The notes beneath the pieces were generated by a model, which was given only the letters and a program-made list of their open reading frames with translations, had not been told where the DNA came from and did no database searches. From Kiritimatiellia bacterium (lineage in GTDB: Bacteria > Verrucomicrobiota > Kiritimatiellia > RFP12 > UBA1067), in NCBI GenBank assembly GCA_024405255.1, contig JAKSOY010000136.1:1-11819 (forward strand): a DNA stretch of 11,819 nt, in the 5' to 3' direction. A program made the translations under genes and the position numbers. Position 1 is the stretch's first letter, and every line of letters starts with the position of its first letter. Below, piece by piece: positions 1 to 7,110 of the stretch.

Positions 1-163
1 ATGTAACGAATCGACTTTTATCCTCTGGGCAACCCTTGCGGCAGCTGCCGATCGGCGAAGGGCGAAACGAATGACTTCGCCGCATGAGGGCGTGACGCGA
101 TTTTGGTATGATAGCGGTCCTACGTGAAAAATTGGTGAGCGAATATTGTGAAGAGTTCTCCGT

Positions 164-185
164 ACCGACATTTATAAAGGTCGGT
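164..185. promoter_or_regulatory. 22-bp near-palindrome, candidate operator
   Basis: Outer half-sites ACCGAC and GTCGGT flank an A/T-rich TTTATAAA core. Against its own reverse complement 20 of 22 positions match, the mismatches being one symmetric pair next to the core. Such a dyad suits a dimeric regulator binding DNA, or a hairpin if transcribed. It lies about 105 bp upstream of the -35 of the promoter at 291-320, so a role in controlling the downstream polysaccharide genes is possible but inferred from position only. No regulator gene is present in the window. Confidence 0.45.
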
Positions 186-290
186 TCAGGTTTCTTTCAA
201 CCATCTGATAGTAAGGTCTATTCACGATGAAAATATCAATCCTTCTGGTTGCATTTATGGTGAGTGTTTGGAATTGCTCCCGTGACGCGC

Positions 291-320
291 TTGACTCCGT
301 ATGTCGTGGTATGTTAAAAT
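291..320 (+). promoter_or_regulatory. Sigma70-like promoter for the LamG/GH51 genes
   Basis: TTGACT (291-296, five of six matches to TTGACA) is followed after 18 bp by TAAAAT (315-320, five of six matches to TATAAT), with TGT immediately before the -10 giving an extended -10. Transcription would start near 327, leaving a leader of about 55 nt before the ATG at 383. This placement supports 383 rather than the upstream in-frame ATG at 227 as the true start, since 227 would not be on this transcript. Predicted by eye only. Confidence 0.5.
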
Positions 321-382
321 GTCGAAACCTTGAAACGAGGAGTTTTGGGGTGTGCAAGAGGCCGTCTCTAAAAAGGTTCAAA

Positions 383-3300
383 ATGAAAAAAGTGTTGATG
401 ATTGGTGCAGCCCTCATTGGTGCGTGTGTCCTCGGTGATGCGACAAACTTGAATCCCCTTGTCGTGCATCGGTGGGGCTTTTCCTCGGATGCACCGCTCG
501 TCGATTCCGTTGGCGGGAAGACGGCGACGAAGAACGGTTCTGTCACCTTTGCCGACAACGTGGCGACGCTCCCCGGCGGTAACAAGGGGACAGGTTGGGT
601 CGGCTTGGGTTCAGACGTCTTGCCGAAAGACGGTTCGCCCGTGACGATTGAAATCTGGGCGCGTCAGAACGCCGTCAAGAAGTGGGCCCGTGTTTTCGAC
701 ATTAATGGCGGCAACGACCAGAATGACTTCTACGTGTCTTGGTCGTGGGAGTGGAACTCGAACGGCGATCAGATCGAATTGAAGACGGGCAATGTTGTGC
801 GGTGGCAGATTCAGAATAACTTTTCCCCCTACACCCTGGGGTCGGAATACCTGATCGTGGCGACGCTGGAGCCGAATTTCGAGGGGTCGGGGAATACCCG
901 TTACACGTTCCGGAAGGTGGAGCCGTCGACGGGGACAATTCTGAAGACAGCCTACCAGGAAATCGCCGATTCCATGGGGGCGCCCGCCAAAATCGCCCAG
1001 TCGCAGTTCTGGCTCGGGCATTCGATTTATAGCGATAACGATGCGGCTGCCTCCTACAATGAGGTGCGTGTGCTGAAAACGGCGCTTTCGGAGGCCCAGA
1101 TCTGTGCTGATTCGATTTGCGGTCCGGATGCCTGGCCCTACGTTGCGATGGTCGGCGATCTCAGTTATGGCGCTGCAGGACCCGCCTGCGCGGCGGCGAC
1201 GGAAGGAACGACGATGACGGTCATCGGCGATGCGCGGGGACAGACGATTCCGCTTGGAACCGTGATCGCCGGTGCGCTCGTCTTCAACGCGAATTCGAAG
1301 CTCTACGTCGATCTCGCGGGGATCGAATCGGCTACCACGACCGTCCTTACGGTGGCGGGTGGCATCACGCTTCCGAATGGCGCCGACATTGCCGATTACG
1401 TGCGTTTCCCCGATGAATGGTACAACTCGGGTTTCGTTTCGGTAACGCTCGCGGAAAACAACACGCAGGTGCGTGTGACCTTTGATCCCGATGTGCCAGT
1501 GACGGCGGAATGGACGGGGGATGGCGATCGCGTCTCGTTGACTGATCCGGGAAACTGGACCTGCCGTAATGCGATTGGAACGGTGCTTGCGGATCGCCTG
1601 CCTTCGCCCACGCAGACGCGGGCCATTTTCAAGGGGAATCTTGCCTGCTCGGTGACGGGGGCGCAGAATTGGCAGACGACGAGTTTGGAAAACGTGAAGC
1701 TCACGGGCAATTGCGACTGGTCGGGTCTCGATCTCATGTCGCTCCTCGCAGATGGTGCTGTTGATTTGAACGGCTACTCGCTTAAGCTGTCGGCGCCTGG
1801 GAGCATCAGTGCGATCCCGTTTACGTTCACGGACACGCTCGGGTCGGGTGAGCTCCATTTCGTCGTGGGCGAGGGAACATCGTTTCTGTGGAGGAAGGTT
1901 GCGTTGACAGGGAACTTGAAACTCGTGAAGGAAGGACTCGGCATTCTTGAGGTCGGTTCGATTGCGTCGACCTGTACGATGGATGTCATTGGCGGCATGG
2001 CGAACGGCATTCCGGCGGCCGCGTTCGATGCCGGCGCGTTCCTCGCGCACCGCTGGAGCTTCAACGGCGATCTGGCCGATACCGTCGGCGGACAGACGGC
2101 GACGAAGACGGGGTCGGTTACCTTGGCCGACAACATGGTGACGCTGCTCGGCGGTGGCTCGGGGACTGGCTGGGTCGGTCTGGGCGGAGACGTTCTGCCG
2201 AAAGACGGTTCGCCCGTGACGATCGAAATCTGGGCGCGCCAGAATGCCGTCAAAAATTGGGCCCGTATTTTCGACATTCATGGCGGCAACGATCTGAATG
2301 ACTTCTATGTGTCCTGGTCGAATAAAACGAATGTGAACGGCGATCAGATCGAATTAAAGACGGACAATACGGTGCGGTGGCAGATTACGGATAATTTTGG
2401 CCCCTATGTTCTCGGTACGGAATATCTGATCGTGGCGACATTGGAGCCGAATTTCGAAGGGTCGGGCAATACCCGCTACACATTCCGGAAGGTGGAGCCT
2501 GTAACGGGGACGATCTTGAAGACGGCCTACCAGGATATTGCCGATTCAATGGGCTCGCCCGCCAAAATCAGTCAGGCGCAGTTCTGGCTCGGGCATTCGG
2601 TCTACGGCAAATTCGGTGACAACGACGCGGCGGCCTCCTACGACGAGGTGCGTGTGTGGAAGGCTGCGCTGACGGTGGAGCAGCTTTCGGCGCAGGCACG
2701 TTACGGAACCGACCAGACGAGCTTCCAAACGGCTGCGGTGTTGAACGGACGCGGCTACTTCACGTTGGATGAGGCTTTTGCGGCGGCTTCGGCGGGTAAT
2801 ACGATCACCGTTCGCGCCTCCGCGGATGCGCACCCTGTCACGATCTACAAGACGACGCCCGGTGCGTTGACCTTCGAGAGCGGGTCGAAGATTTTCATCG
2901 ACCTCGCCGAATACGCCGATGAAGTCGTCCTCGCGGCGGCAGGTGGCATTACGCTGCCGAATGGAGCGTCCATTGCCGACGTGGTCGAGTTTTCCGATCC
3001 GGCGTTTGCACCGCAGCTTTCCGATGACGGCAAGCGCATCCTCGCGGTGAGCCTCACGATTCCCGTGACCGCAACGTGGCTCGGCGAGGGTGAGACGCTG
3101 GCCGTAACCGATCCCGCGAACTGGCGTTGCCGGAATGCCCGCGGCGACGTGATTCCGAATGCGATTCCGAATGCGACCTATACGGTGGTGACGGTTTCGG
3201 GTACGACGTACTTTTCGGTGCCCACGGAGGCAGAGGCCATCTGGAAGGAGATTTCAATCGGTTCGTGTACGCTCGCAACGAACTGCAATTGGGCGGGTCT

Positions 3301-4453
3301 CGGCTCGAAGTACGAGATGACGGGTACGGTCGATTTGCGGGGACATGACCTGACGGTCGCGGGATTCTCCACGGCGGGCGGGTTCACCGATACGGCCACC
3401 GAGGGTGGTACGCTCCATGTGAATGTGCCGGCGAACGCTACGCTCACGAATGCGGCGATTCCGCTGACGGGCTCGCTGGCTCTCGTCAAGGAGGGCGCGG
3501 GCATGTTGGTGGCTTCGAAGACGGGGCAGACCTATACGGGCGGCACGCGCATCACGGGGGGCACGATCCGTTTGGGTGCGTCGATGTCGAACGGGACGCT
3601 GGGTGCCTCGAATACGGATATCCAGATCGATGCAGGCGGCTTCCTCGATTCGTACGGCACGTTCAACAACTACAATCACACGATCGTTCTGAACGGCGGA
3701 AAGTTGGGCAACATGTTGGACCGCGACAACAACGATTGGCAGAAAAACCATTTCGGCAATGTGCGCCTGACGGCGGATTCGGAGATGGAGTTCAAGCGCG
3801 GCGGCCTTTTGGGGCAGGGTTTCGGTCCCATTGTCCTGGACCTTCAGGAGCACACGCTCACCTGGACGGGATCGGGATCGAACAAGGATTCCTGGACTTG
3901 GTTCTGCAACACAACCGTCATGAACGGCACGCTCATCGTGAAGGGCGACTGGATGTTGGGGAACTTTTCGTCCACCAATCCGGGCGTGGATGCGCGCACG
4001 GCAACCGTGGAGATCCAGGGCAAGTTGGGCATCGACAATGTGACCTTAAAGGCCGGCAACTACATTTGCAACACGACGACGCAGCCGAACAATCTGAAAG
4101 GCACGATGACGGTTTCGGGCAAGTTTACGCCGAAGACGAACTACTTCTATGGCTTCATCGCCCAGAATGGCGCTTCGTTCGATCTCTCGGAACAGACCCT
4201 CCCCTGGTCGACGACAGGACTCGTGACGGGAGGGAATGTGCCGAAGACGATCACTTTCGCCGATGGCGCGACGATTACGGTCGACGTTGGGGACCGCAAG
4301 CTTCACAATGGCGATCAGGTGATTGTCTGGACGAGCACCCCCGCCAATTACGACACCCTCAAGTTCAAGTTGCCGTCCGGGCGGATGGGTGAACTCACCG
4401 TGACGTCGACGGGCGTCTGCTACTCGTGTGGTCTCGTGATCTTTGTACGCTGA
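383..4453 (+). CDS. Exported LamG-repeat / beta-strand-repeat protein, 1356 aa
   Basis: A large secreted, probably surface-associated or carbohydrate-binding protein; no catalytic domain is recognised. Residues 1 to about 19 form a signal peptide (MKK, then a hydrophobic run). A LamG/concanavalin-A-like domain spans about 28-240, followed by a beta-rich unit (250-535) containing 'AEWTGDG..SLTDPGNW'. The same pair recurs: LamG 2 at about 553-770 and a second beta-rich unit at 775-1025 with 'ATWLGEG..AVTDPANW'. Residues about 1034-1066 match the autotransporter-associated beta-strand repeat (LVKEGAGMLVAS...YTGGTRITGGTIRLG). The remainder to 1356 is Gly/Thr/Asn-rich and beta-helix-like, with no clear autotransporter barrel, PEP-CTERM or LPXTG anchor. 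An in-frame ATG at 227 would add 52 residues, themselves signal-like, but the promoter at 291-320 and an AAAAAGG just upstream of 383 favour 383. The gene is 20 nt from the GH51 gene and shares its LamG type, so the two probably act on the same glycan. Binding role is inferred. Confidence 0.88.
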   Translation: MKKVLMIGAALIGACVLGDATNLNPLVVHRWGFSSDAPLVDSVGGKTATKNGSVTFADNVATLPGGNKGTGWVGLGSDVLPKDGSPVTIEIWARQNAVKKWARVFDINGGNDQNDFYVSWSWEWNSNGDQIELKTGNVVRWQIQNNFSPYTLGSEYLIVATLEPNFEGSGNTRYTFRKVEPSTGTILKTAYQEIADSMGAPAKIAQSQFWLGHSIYSDNDAAASYNEVRVLKTALSEAQICADSICGPDAWPYVAMVGDLSYGAAGPACAAATEGTTMTVIGDARGQTIPLGTVIAGALVFNANSKLYVDLAGIESATTTVLTVAGGITLPNGADIADYVRFPDEWYNSGFVSVTLAENNTQVRVTFDPDVPVTAEWTGDGDRVSLTDPGNWTCRNAIGTVLADRLPSPTQTRAIFKGNLACSVTGAQNWQTTSLENVKLTGNCDWSGLDLMSLLADGAVDLNGYSLKLSAPGSISAIPFTFTDTLGSGELHFVVGEGTSFLWRKVALTGNLKLVKEGLGILEVGSIASTCTMDVIGGMANGIPAAAFDAGAFLAHRWSFNGDLADTVGGQTATKTGSVTLADNMVTLLGGGSGTGWVGLGGDVLPKDGSPVTIEIWARQNAVKNWARIFDIHGGNDLNDFYVSWSNKTNVNGDQIELKTDNTVRWQITDNFGPYVLGTEYLIVATLEPNFEGSGNTRYTFRKVEPVTGTILKTAYQDIADSMGSPAKISQAQFWLGHSVYGKFGDNDAAASYDEVRVWKAALTVEQLSAQARYGTDQTSFQTAAVLNGRGYFTLDEAFAAASAGNTITVRASADAHPVTIYKTTPGALTFESGSKIFIDLAEYADEVVLAAAGGITLPNGASIADVVEFSDPAFAPQLSDDGKRILAVSLTIPVTATWLGEGETLAVTDPANWRCRNARGDVIPNAIPNATYTVVTVSGTTYFSVPTEAEAIWKEISIGSCTLATNCNWAGLGSKYEMTGTVDLRGHDLTVAGFSTAGGFTDTATEGGTLHVNVPANATLTNAAIPLTGSLALVKEGAGMLVASKTGQTYTGGTRITGGTIRLGASMSNGTLGASNTDIQIDAGGFLDSYGTFNNYNHTIVLNGGKLGNMLDRDNNDWQKNHFGNVRLTADSEMEFKRGGLLGQGFGPIVLDLQEHTLTWTGSGSNKDSWTWFCNTTVMNGTLIVKGDWMLGNFSSTNPGVDARTATVEIQGKLGIDNVTLKAGNYICNTTTQPNNLKGTMTVSGKFTPKTNYFYGFIAQNGASFDLSEQTLPWSTTGLVTGGNVPKTITFADGATITVDVGDRKLHNGDQVIVWTSTPANYDTLKFKLPSGRMGELTVTSTGVCYSCGLVIFVR
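452..1087 (+). repeat. LamG module copy 1 (direct repeat within the 1356-aa gene)
   Basis: First of two long direct repeats. The encoded residues (about 24-235) match the copy at 2039-2686 over most positions, including the identical runs VLPKDGSPVTIEIWARQNAV and FEGSGNTRYTFRKVEP. Much of the underlying DNA is also identical, for example around 619-665 against 2203-2249. This indicates an internal duplication that is recent or is being homogenised. Confidence 0.85.
2039..2686 (+). repeat. LamG module copy 2 (direct repeat within the 1356-aa gene)
   Basis: Second LamG copy, residues about 553-768. Compared with copy 1 it carries a three-residue insertion (YGKFGDND against YSDND) and lacks two residues near the opening HRW motif. 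The beta-rich unit after each LamG is also duplicated (DPGNWTCRNA at 389-397 against DPANWRCRNA at 910-919) but has diverged far more than the LamG parts. Confidence 0.85.
3151..3174 (+). repeat. 12-bp perfect tandem repeat (IPNA x2)
   Basis: GATTCCGAATGC occurs twice head to tail inside the large LamG gene, giving IPNAIPNA in the protein. The length keeps the reading frame. It is a likely replication-slippage duplication. Confidence 0.8.
3482..3580 (+). other. Autotransporter-associated beta-strand repeat (domain)
   Basis: Residues about 1034-1066 of the LamG protein follow the family pattern L-K-x-G-x-G-x-L-x-x-S ... Y-T-G-G-T-x-I-x-G-G-T-L: LVKEGAGMLVASKTGQTY, then TGGTRITGGTIRLG. In known proteins such repeats form strands of a beta-helix in exported surface proteins. 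Related but degraded strings (LKLVKEGLGILEVGS) close the first half of the protein at about residues 512-526, so each half probably once ended in one. Confidence 0.75.
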
Positions 4454-4473
4454 TTTGAAAGGTAAATGAAAAA

Positions 4474-6993
4474 ATGAAGAAAAGAACGGTTGTCGTGGCT
4501 TTCACTGCCGCGCTGTGCGCTTCGGCGTTTGCGGTGACGTGCGAGACGAGCGCGGTGCTGACGCATCGGTGGAGTTTCAATGGAAATCTCGTGGACTCGG
4601 TGGGTGGCGCGACGGCGCAGAAGATCGGTTCGCGTGCGTTCAATCTCGGTCGCGGGCTCGTGAAGGGGGGCGACGCGTTCACGTTCGAAGTGTGGGCCAC
4701 GCCTCAGGTGAAGCCGAAGGACAACTGGCCGCGGATTTTCGACTGGGGCAGCGACTATACGCATTTCCTCTTTGCCTGCTGGGCGAACAACTCGGGCAAT
4801 GCCGAGGCACGTGTGCAGATTTCGCAGGAACGCATTCTCTTCCGCGACGATTGTTCGCTTGCGCCGACGATCTCCGGCAAGCCCTGCCATTTCGCGATCA
4901 CCGTGCAGTCGGCGAAGGACGGTTCCTCGCGCGTCAAATGGTCGCGGCGCGACATCGCGACGGGTGCGGTCGAGAAGACGGGATCGATCGACCTTTCGGA
5001 CTGGTCGCTCGCGAACTTCGTCGCCTCGATGGCCGGCAAGGACGACTTCTTCCTCGGCCATTCGCGTTGGAGCGGCGATCCCGATGCGTTCGCCACATAC
5101 GACGAAGTGCGCCTCTGGAATACGGCGCTCAGCGACGAACAGCTCACGGCGAACGTGAAGGCGGGTCCGGATCGCTTGCCTGCCACGGTGGAACAGGCGG
5201 CGGCGTTTGCCGGGGCGGTCAAGCCCATCCCGGCGTTCCTTTTCGGACAGAACCTCGAGCATACGCGTGCCGCCATTCAGGGTGGGCTCTCCGCGCAGCT
5301 CGTCCGTAACCGCAAGTTCGCCGGCAAGCCCAACCGGAAGGGCGTGGCGATGCTCTGGGAGGCCTACGGCACGAAGGCGTTCTATTCCCAAACGCAGAAT
5401 CTCTCGTTCACGCGCCATGCGGCGTGGAGCGGGATGTTCCGTCAGAACGAACGCGCCGCACAGATGATCGTGGGTCTCGACGAGGCGGGCGAAGCGGGTG
5501 TCTGCCAGCAGAAGATCGGCCTGCGCGGCGGCATCGGCCATACGTTCCGCGTGATTGCCAGCACGATGAACAATGAAGACGTCTCGCTCGTTCTCCGCGT
5601 GACGGCGGCAGGAAAGACGATTGCCGAGAAGGTGTTCCCGCTCCGCTCGAAGTCGAAACACGACTGGAAGCGTCTCTCGTTCGACTTCACGCCGCCGGCC
5701 GACACGTATGGCGAAATCTCCGTGGGCGTGAAGGGGAAGCATGCGGTTGCCGTGGGCGTGGTCTCGCTGATGCCGGTGGATAATTTCCGCGGGATGCGGG
5801 CGGACGTCATCGACAATCTGCGTGACATCGGCGCTTCGGTGATCCGTTGGCCGGGCGGCAACTTCGCGGGCGAATACCGCTGGCGCGACGGACTCATCGC
5901 CGATCCCGACGAACGTGCGCCGCTGCAGAGCTATACCGAAATCGAGACGCAGCCGTGCGGGCTCGGCTATGACATGAACGACATCGCGATGGACGACGTG
6001 ATCGCGCTCTGCAGCCGCATCGGCGCGCAGCCGTTCTTCACGATCAACGCGACGTGGGAAAAGCCGAGCGATTCGGCGGAATGGGTGAAGGCCTGCAAGG
6101 GGCGCGTGAAGCTGTGGTCGCTCGGCAACGAGATGGGCTACGGGCACATGGAGGGTCCGCGCGGACCCGCCGCCTACACCGACATGGTGCGTCCGCACGC
6201 CGAAGCGATGAAGAAGGTCGATCCGTCGATCCGCCTCTTCGCCTCGGGTACCTATCCCGGAAACGGACGCGAATGGATCGCGAAGAGCGCGCTGCCGCTT
6301 TCGCCGCTCGCGGCCGACATCTCCTACCATCGCTATGACATCTTCAATCAGATGGCCTACGACTACTCCTCGAGCGCGAGTACCGATGCGCTTTTCCGGC
6401 AGGCCTCGCACGCCGTCGATGCGGCGTTCAACTGCCTGCAGGACTTCCGTGCGATTCTGCTGCGCAAGATTTCGATCTCGTACGACGAGTGGAACCTCTG
6501 GTACACGTGGTATCGCGAGGAGGCGATCGTGGAAGGCCTTTACGCGGCGAAGTTCTTGAACGAGATGATGCGCTCGTGGGACCGCAACGGCGTGGGCATG
6601 GTGTGCTACTTCCAGCCCGTCAACGAACAGGCGATCACCGTCTCGCCGTTCGAGAGCCATCTCACGTCCCTTGGCGAGGCGATGCGCCTGATGAAGGGCC
6701 ATGTGGGGGGCGTGCCGGCCGACTTGAACCAGATTCCGCGCGAGGCGTTCGTGACGGATGCGGCTGACGGCTCGCGCTATCTCACGGCGTACAACTTCTC
6801 GACGAAGGAGACGAAGTCCTTCGCGCTTCCGCTCGGTGCGCGCCGGAACGTCGTCACGTCCGAACTGCTTGTGCCGAACGGTCTCGTCAGCGGCTGCCGC
6901 TACACGCGTCGTCCGGGCGATGTGCGGATTGAAAACGGCAAGCTCGTCTTCGCCCTCCCGCCCGCATCGCAAACGGCCGTCCGGGTGAAATAA
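4474..6993 (+). CDS. Exported LamG-GH51 alpha-L-arabinofuranosidase, 839 aa
   Basis: Predicted to release terminal alpha-L-arabinofuranosyl residues from arabinan, arabinoxylan or arabinogalactan outside the cytoplasm. Residues 1 to about 20 are a signal peptide (MKKRTVVVAFTAALCASAFA). A LamG domain spans about 29-225, ending in the typical ATYDEVRLWNTALSDEQL. The GH51 part starts at about 251 with FGQNLEHTRAAIQGGLSAQL and VRNRKFAG, includes a beta-sandwich insert at about 300-425 of the CBM4/9 kind found in the long GH51 subtype, then the (beta/alpha)8 barrel: IRWPGGNFAGEYRW (457-470), LWSLGNEMGYG with acid/base E553, and SYDEWNLWY with nucleophile E672. The C-terminal beta domain runs to 839. 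AAAGG about 11 nt upstream supports the ATG at 4474. It lies 20 nt after the LamG-repeat gene, suggesting one transcript. Its LamG lacks about 18 residues near the start relative to the neighbour's copies. Substrate is inferred from family. Confidence 0.92.
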   Translation: MKKRTVVVAFTAALCASAFAVTCETSAVLTHRWSFNGNLVDSVGGATAQKIGSRAFNLGRGLVKGGDAFTFEVWATPQVKPKDNWPRIFDWGSDYTHFLFACWANNSGNAEARVQISQERILFRDDCSLAPTISGKPCHFAITVQSAKDGSSRVKWSRRDIATGAVEKTGSIDLSDWSLANFVASMAGKDDFFLGHSRWSGDPDAFATYDEVRLWNTALSDEQLTANVKAGPDRLPATVEQAAAFAGAVKPIPAFLFGQNLEHTRAAIQGGLSAQLVRNRKFAGKPNRKGVAMLWEAYGTKAFYSQTQNLSFTRHAAWSGMFRQNERAAQMIVGLDEAGEAGVCQQKIGLRGGIGHTFRVIASTMNNEDVSLVLRVTAAGKTIAEKVFPLRSKSKHDWKRLSFDFTPPADTYGEISVGVKGKHAVAVGVVSLMPVDNFRGMRADVIDNLRDIGASVIRWPGGNFAGEYRWRDGLIADPDERAPLQSYTEIETQPCGLGYDMNDIAMDDVIALCSRIGAQPFFTINATWEKPSDSAEWVKACKGRVKLWSLGNEMGYGHMEGPRGPAAYTDMVRPHAEAMKKVDPSIRLFASGTYPGNGREWIAKSALPLSPLAADISYHRYDIFNQMAYDYSSSASTDALFRQASHAVDAAFNCLQDFRAILLRKISISYDEWNLWYTWYREEAIVEGLYAAKFLNEMMRSWDRNGVGMVCYFQPVNEQAITVSPFESHLTSLGEAMRLMKGHVGGVPADLNQIPREAFVTDAADGSRYLTAYNFSTKETKSFALPLGARRNVVTSELLVPNGLVSGCRYTRRPGDVRIENGKLVFALPPASQTAVRVK

Positions 6994-7044
6994 TCCGCAC
7001 GACTTTTCAAAGCGACGATAGACGGGGTCGTAGGCTTCCCTGTT

Positions 7045-7069
7045 CTGACGGGCGTGTTCTGCTCGTCAG
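7045..7069 (+). other. 9-bp stem hairpin between GH51 and GH106-like genes
   Basis: CTGACGGGC (7045-7053) pairs with GCTCGTCAG (7061-7069), including one G-U pair, around a 7-nt loop. No T-run follows, so it is not a canonical intrinsic terminator. It may stabilise the upstream mRNA, reduce read-through, or set relative expression of the two genes. It sits 42 nt before the ATG at 7111. Confidence 0.5.
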
Positions 7070-7110
7070 TGATGGGGTGGTGTCGGCATCTAATAAGGAA
7101 AGAACAGAGA

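Larger units (their letters stand above)
1..382. other. Upstream non-coding region with promoter and palindrome
   Basis: No convincing complete gene is seen here. A frame open from base 2 to a TGA at 125-127 (41 codons, no start inside the window) could be the 3' end of an upstream gene, but nothing in it is recognisable. A perfect 12-bp palindrome (CGGCAGCTGCCG) lies at 39-50, inside a weaker outer pairing of CCCTT (33-37) with AAGGG (58-62); no T-run follows, so it is not a clear intrinsic terminator. TATGAT at 107-112, preceded by TGG, resembles an extended -10 element without a good -35. The more convincing regulatory signals at 164-185 and 291-320 are listed separately. Confidence 0.5.

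Noticed and set aside
33..62. Palindrome at the window start as a terminator of an upstream gene
   Set aside because: The inner CGGCAGCTGCCG is perfect, but the outer stem is weak and no T-tract follows on either side.
227..382. ATG 227 as the start of the large LamG protein
   Set aside because: It would place a second signal peptide 52 residues into the protein and put the start upstream of the best promoter; 383 gives a normal signal peptide.
611..2281. A 556-codon minus-strand open frame opposite the LamG gene
   Set aside because: It contains its own internal repeat only because it mirrors the duplicated LamG DNA; no protein-like features.
4420..6972. An 850-codon minus-strand open frame opposite the GH51 gene
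   Set aside because: Arg/His-rich composition, no domain, and complete overlap with the catalytically intact GH51 gene; an antisense shadow.
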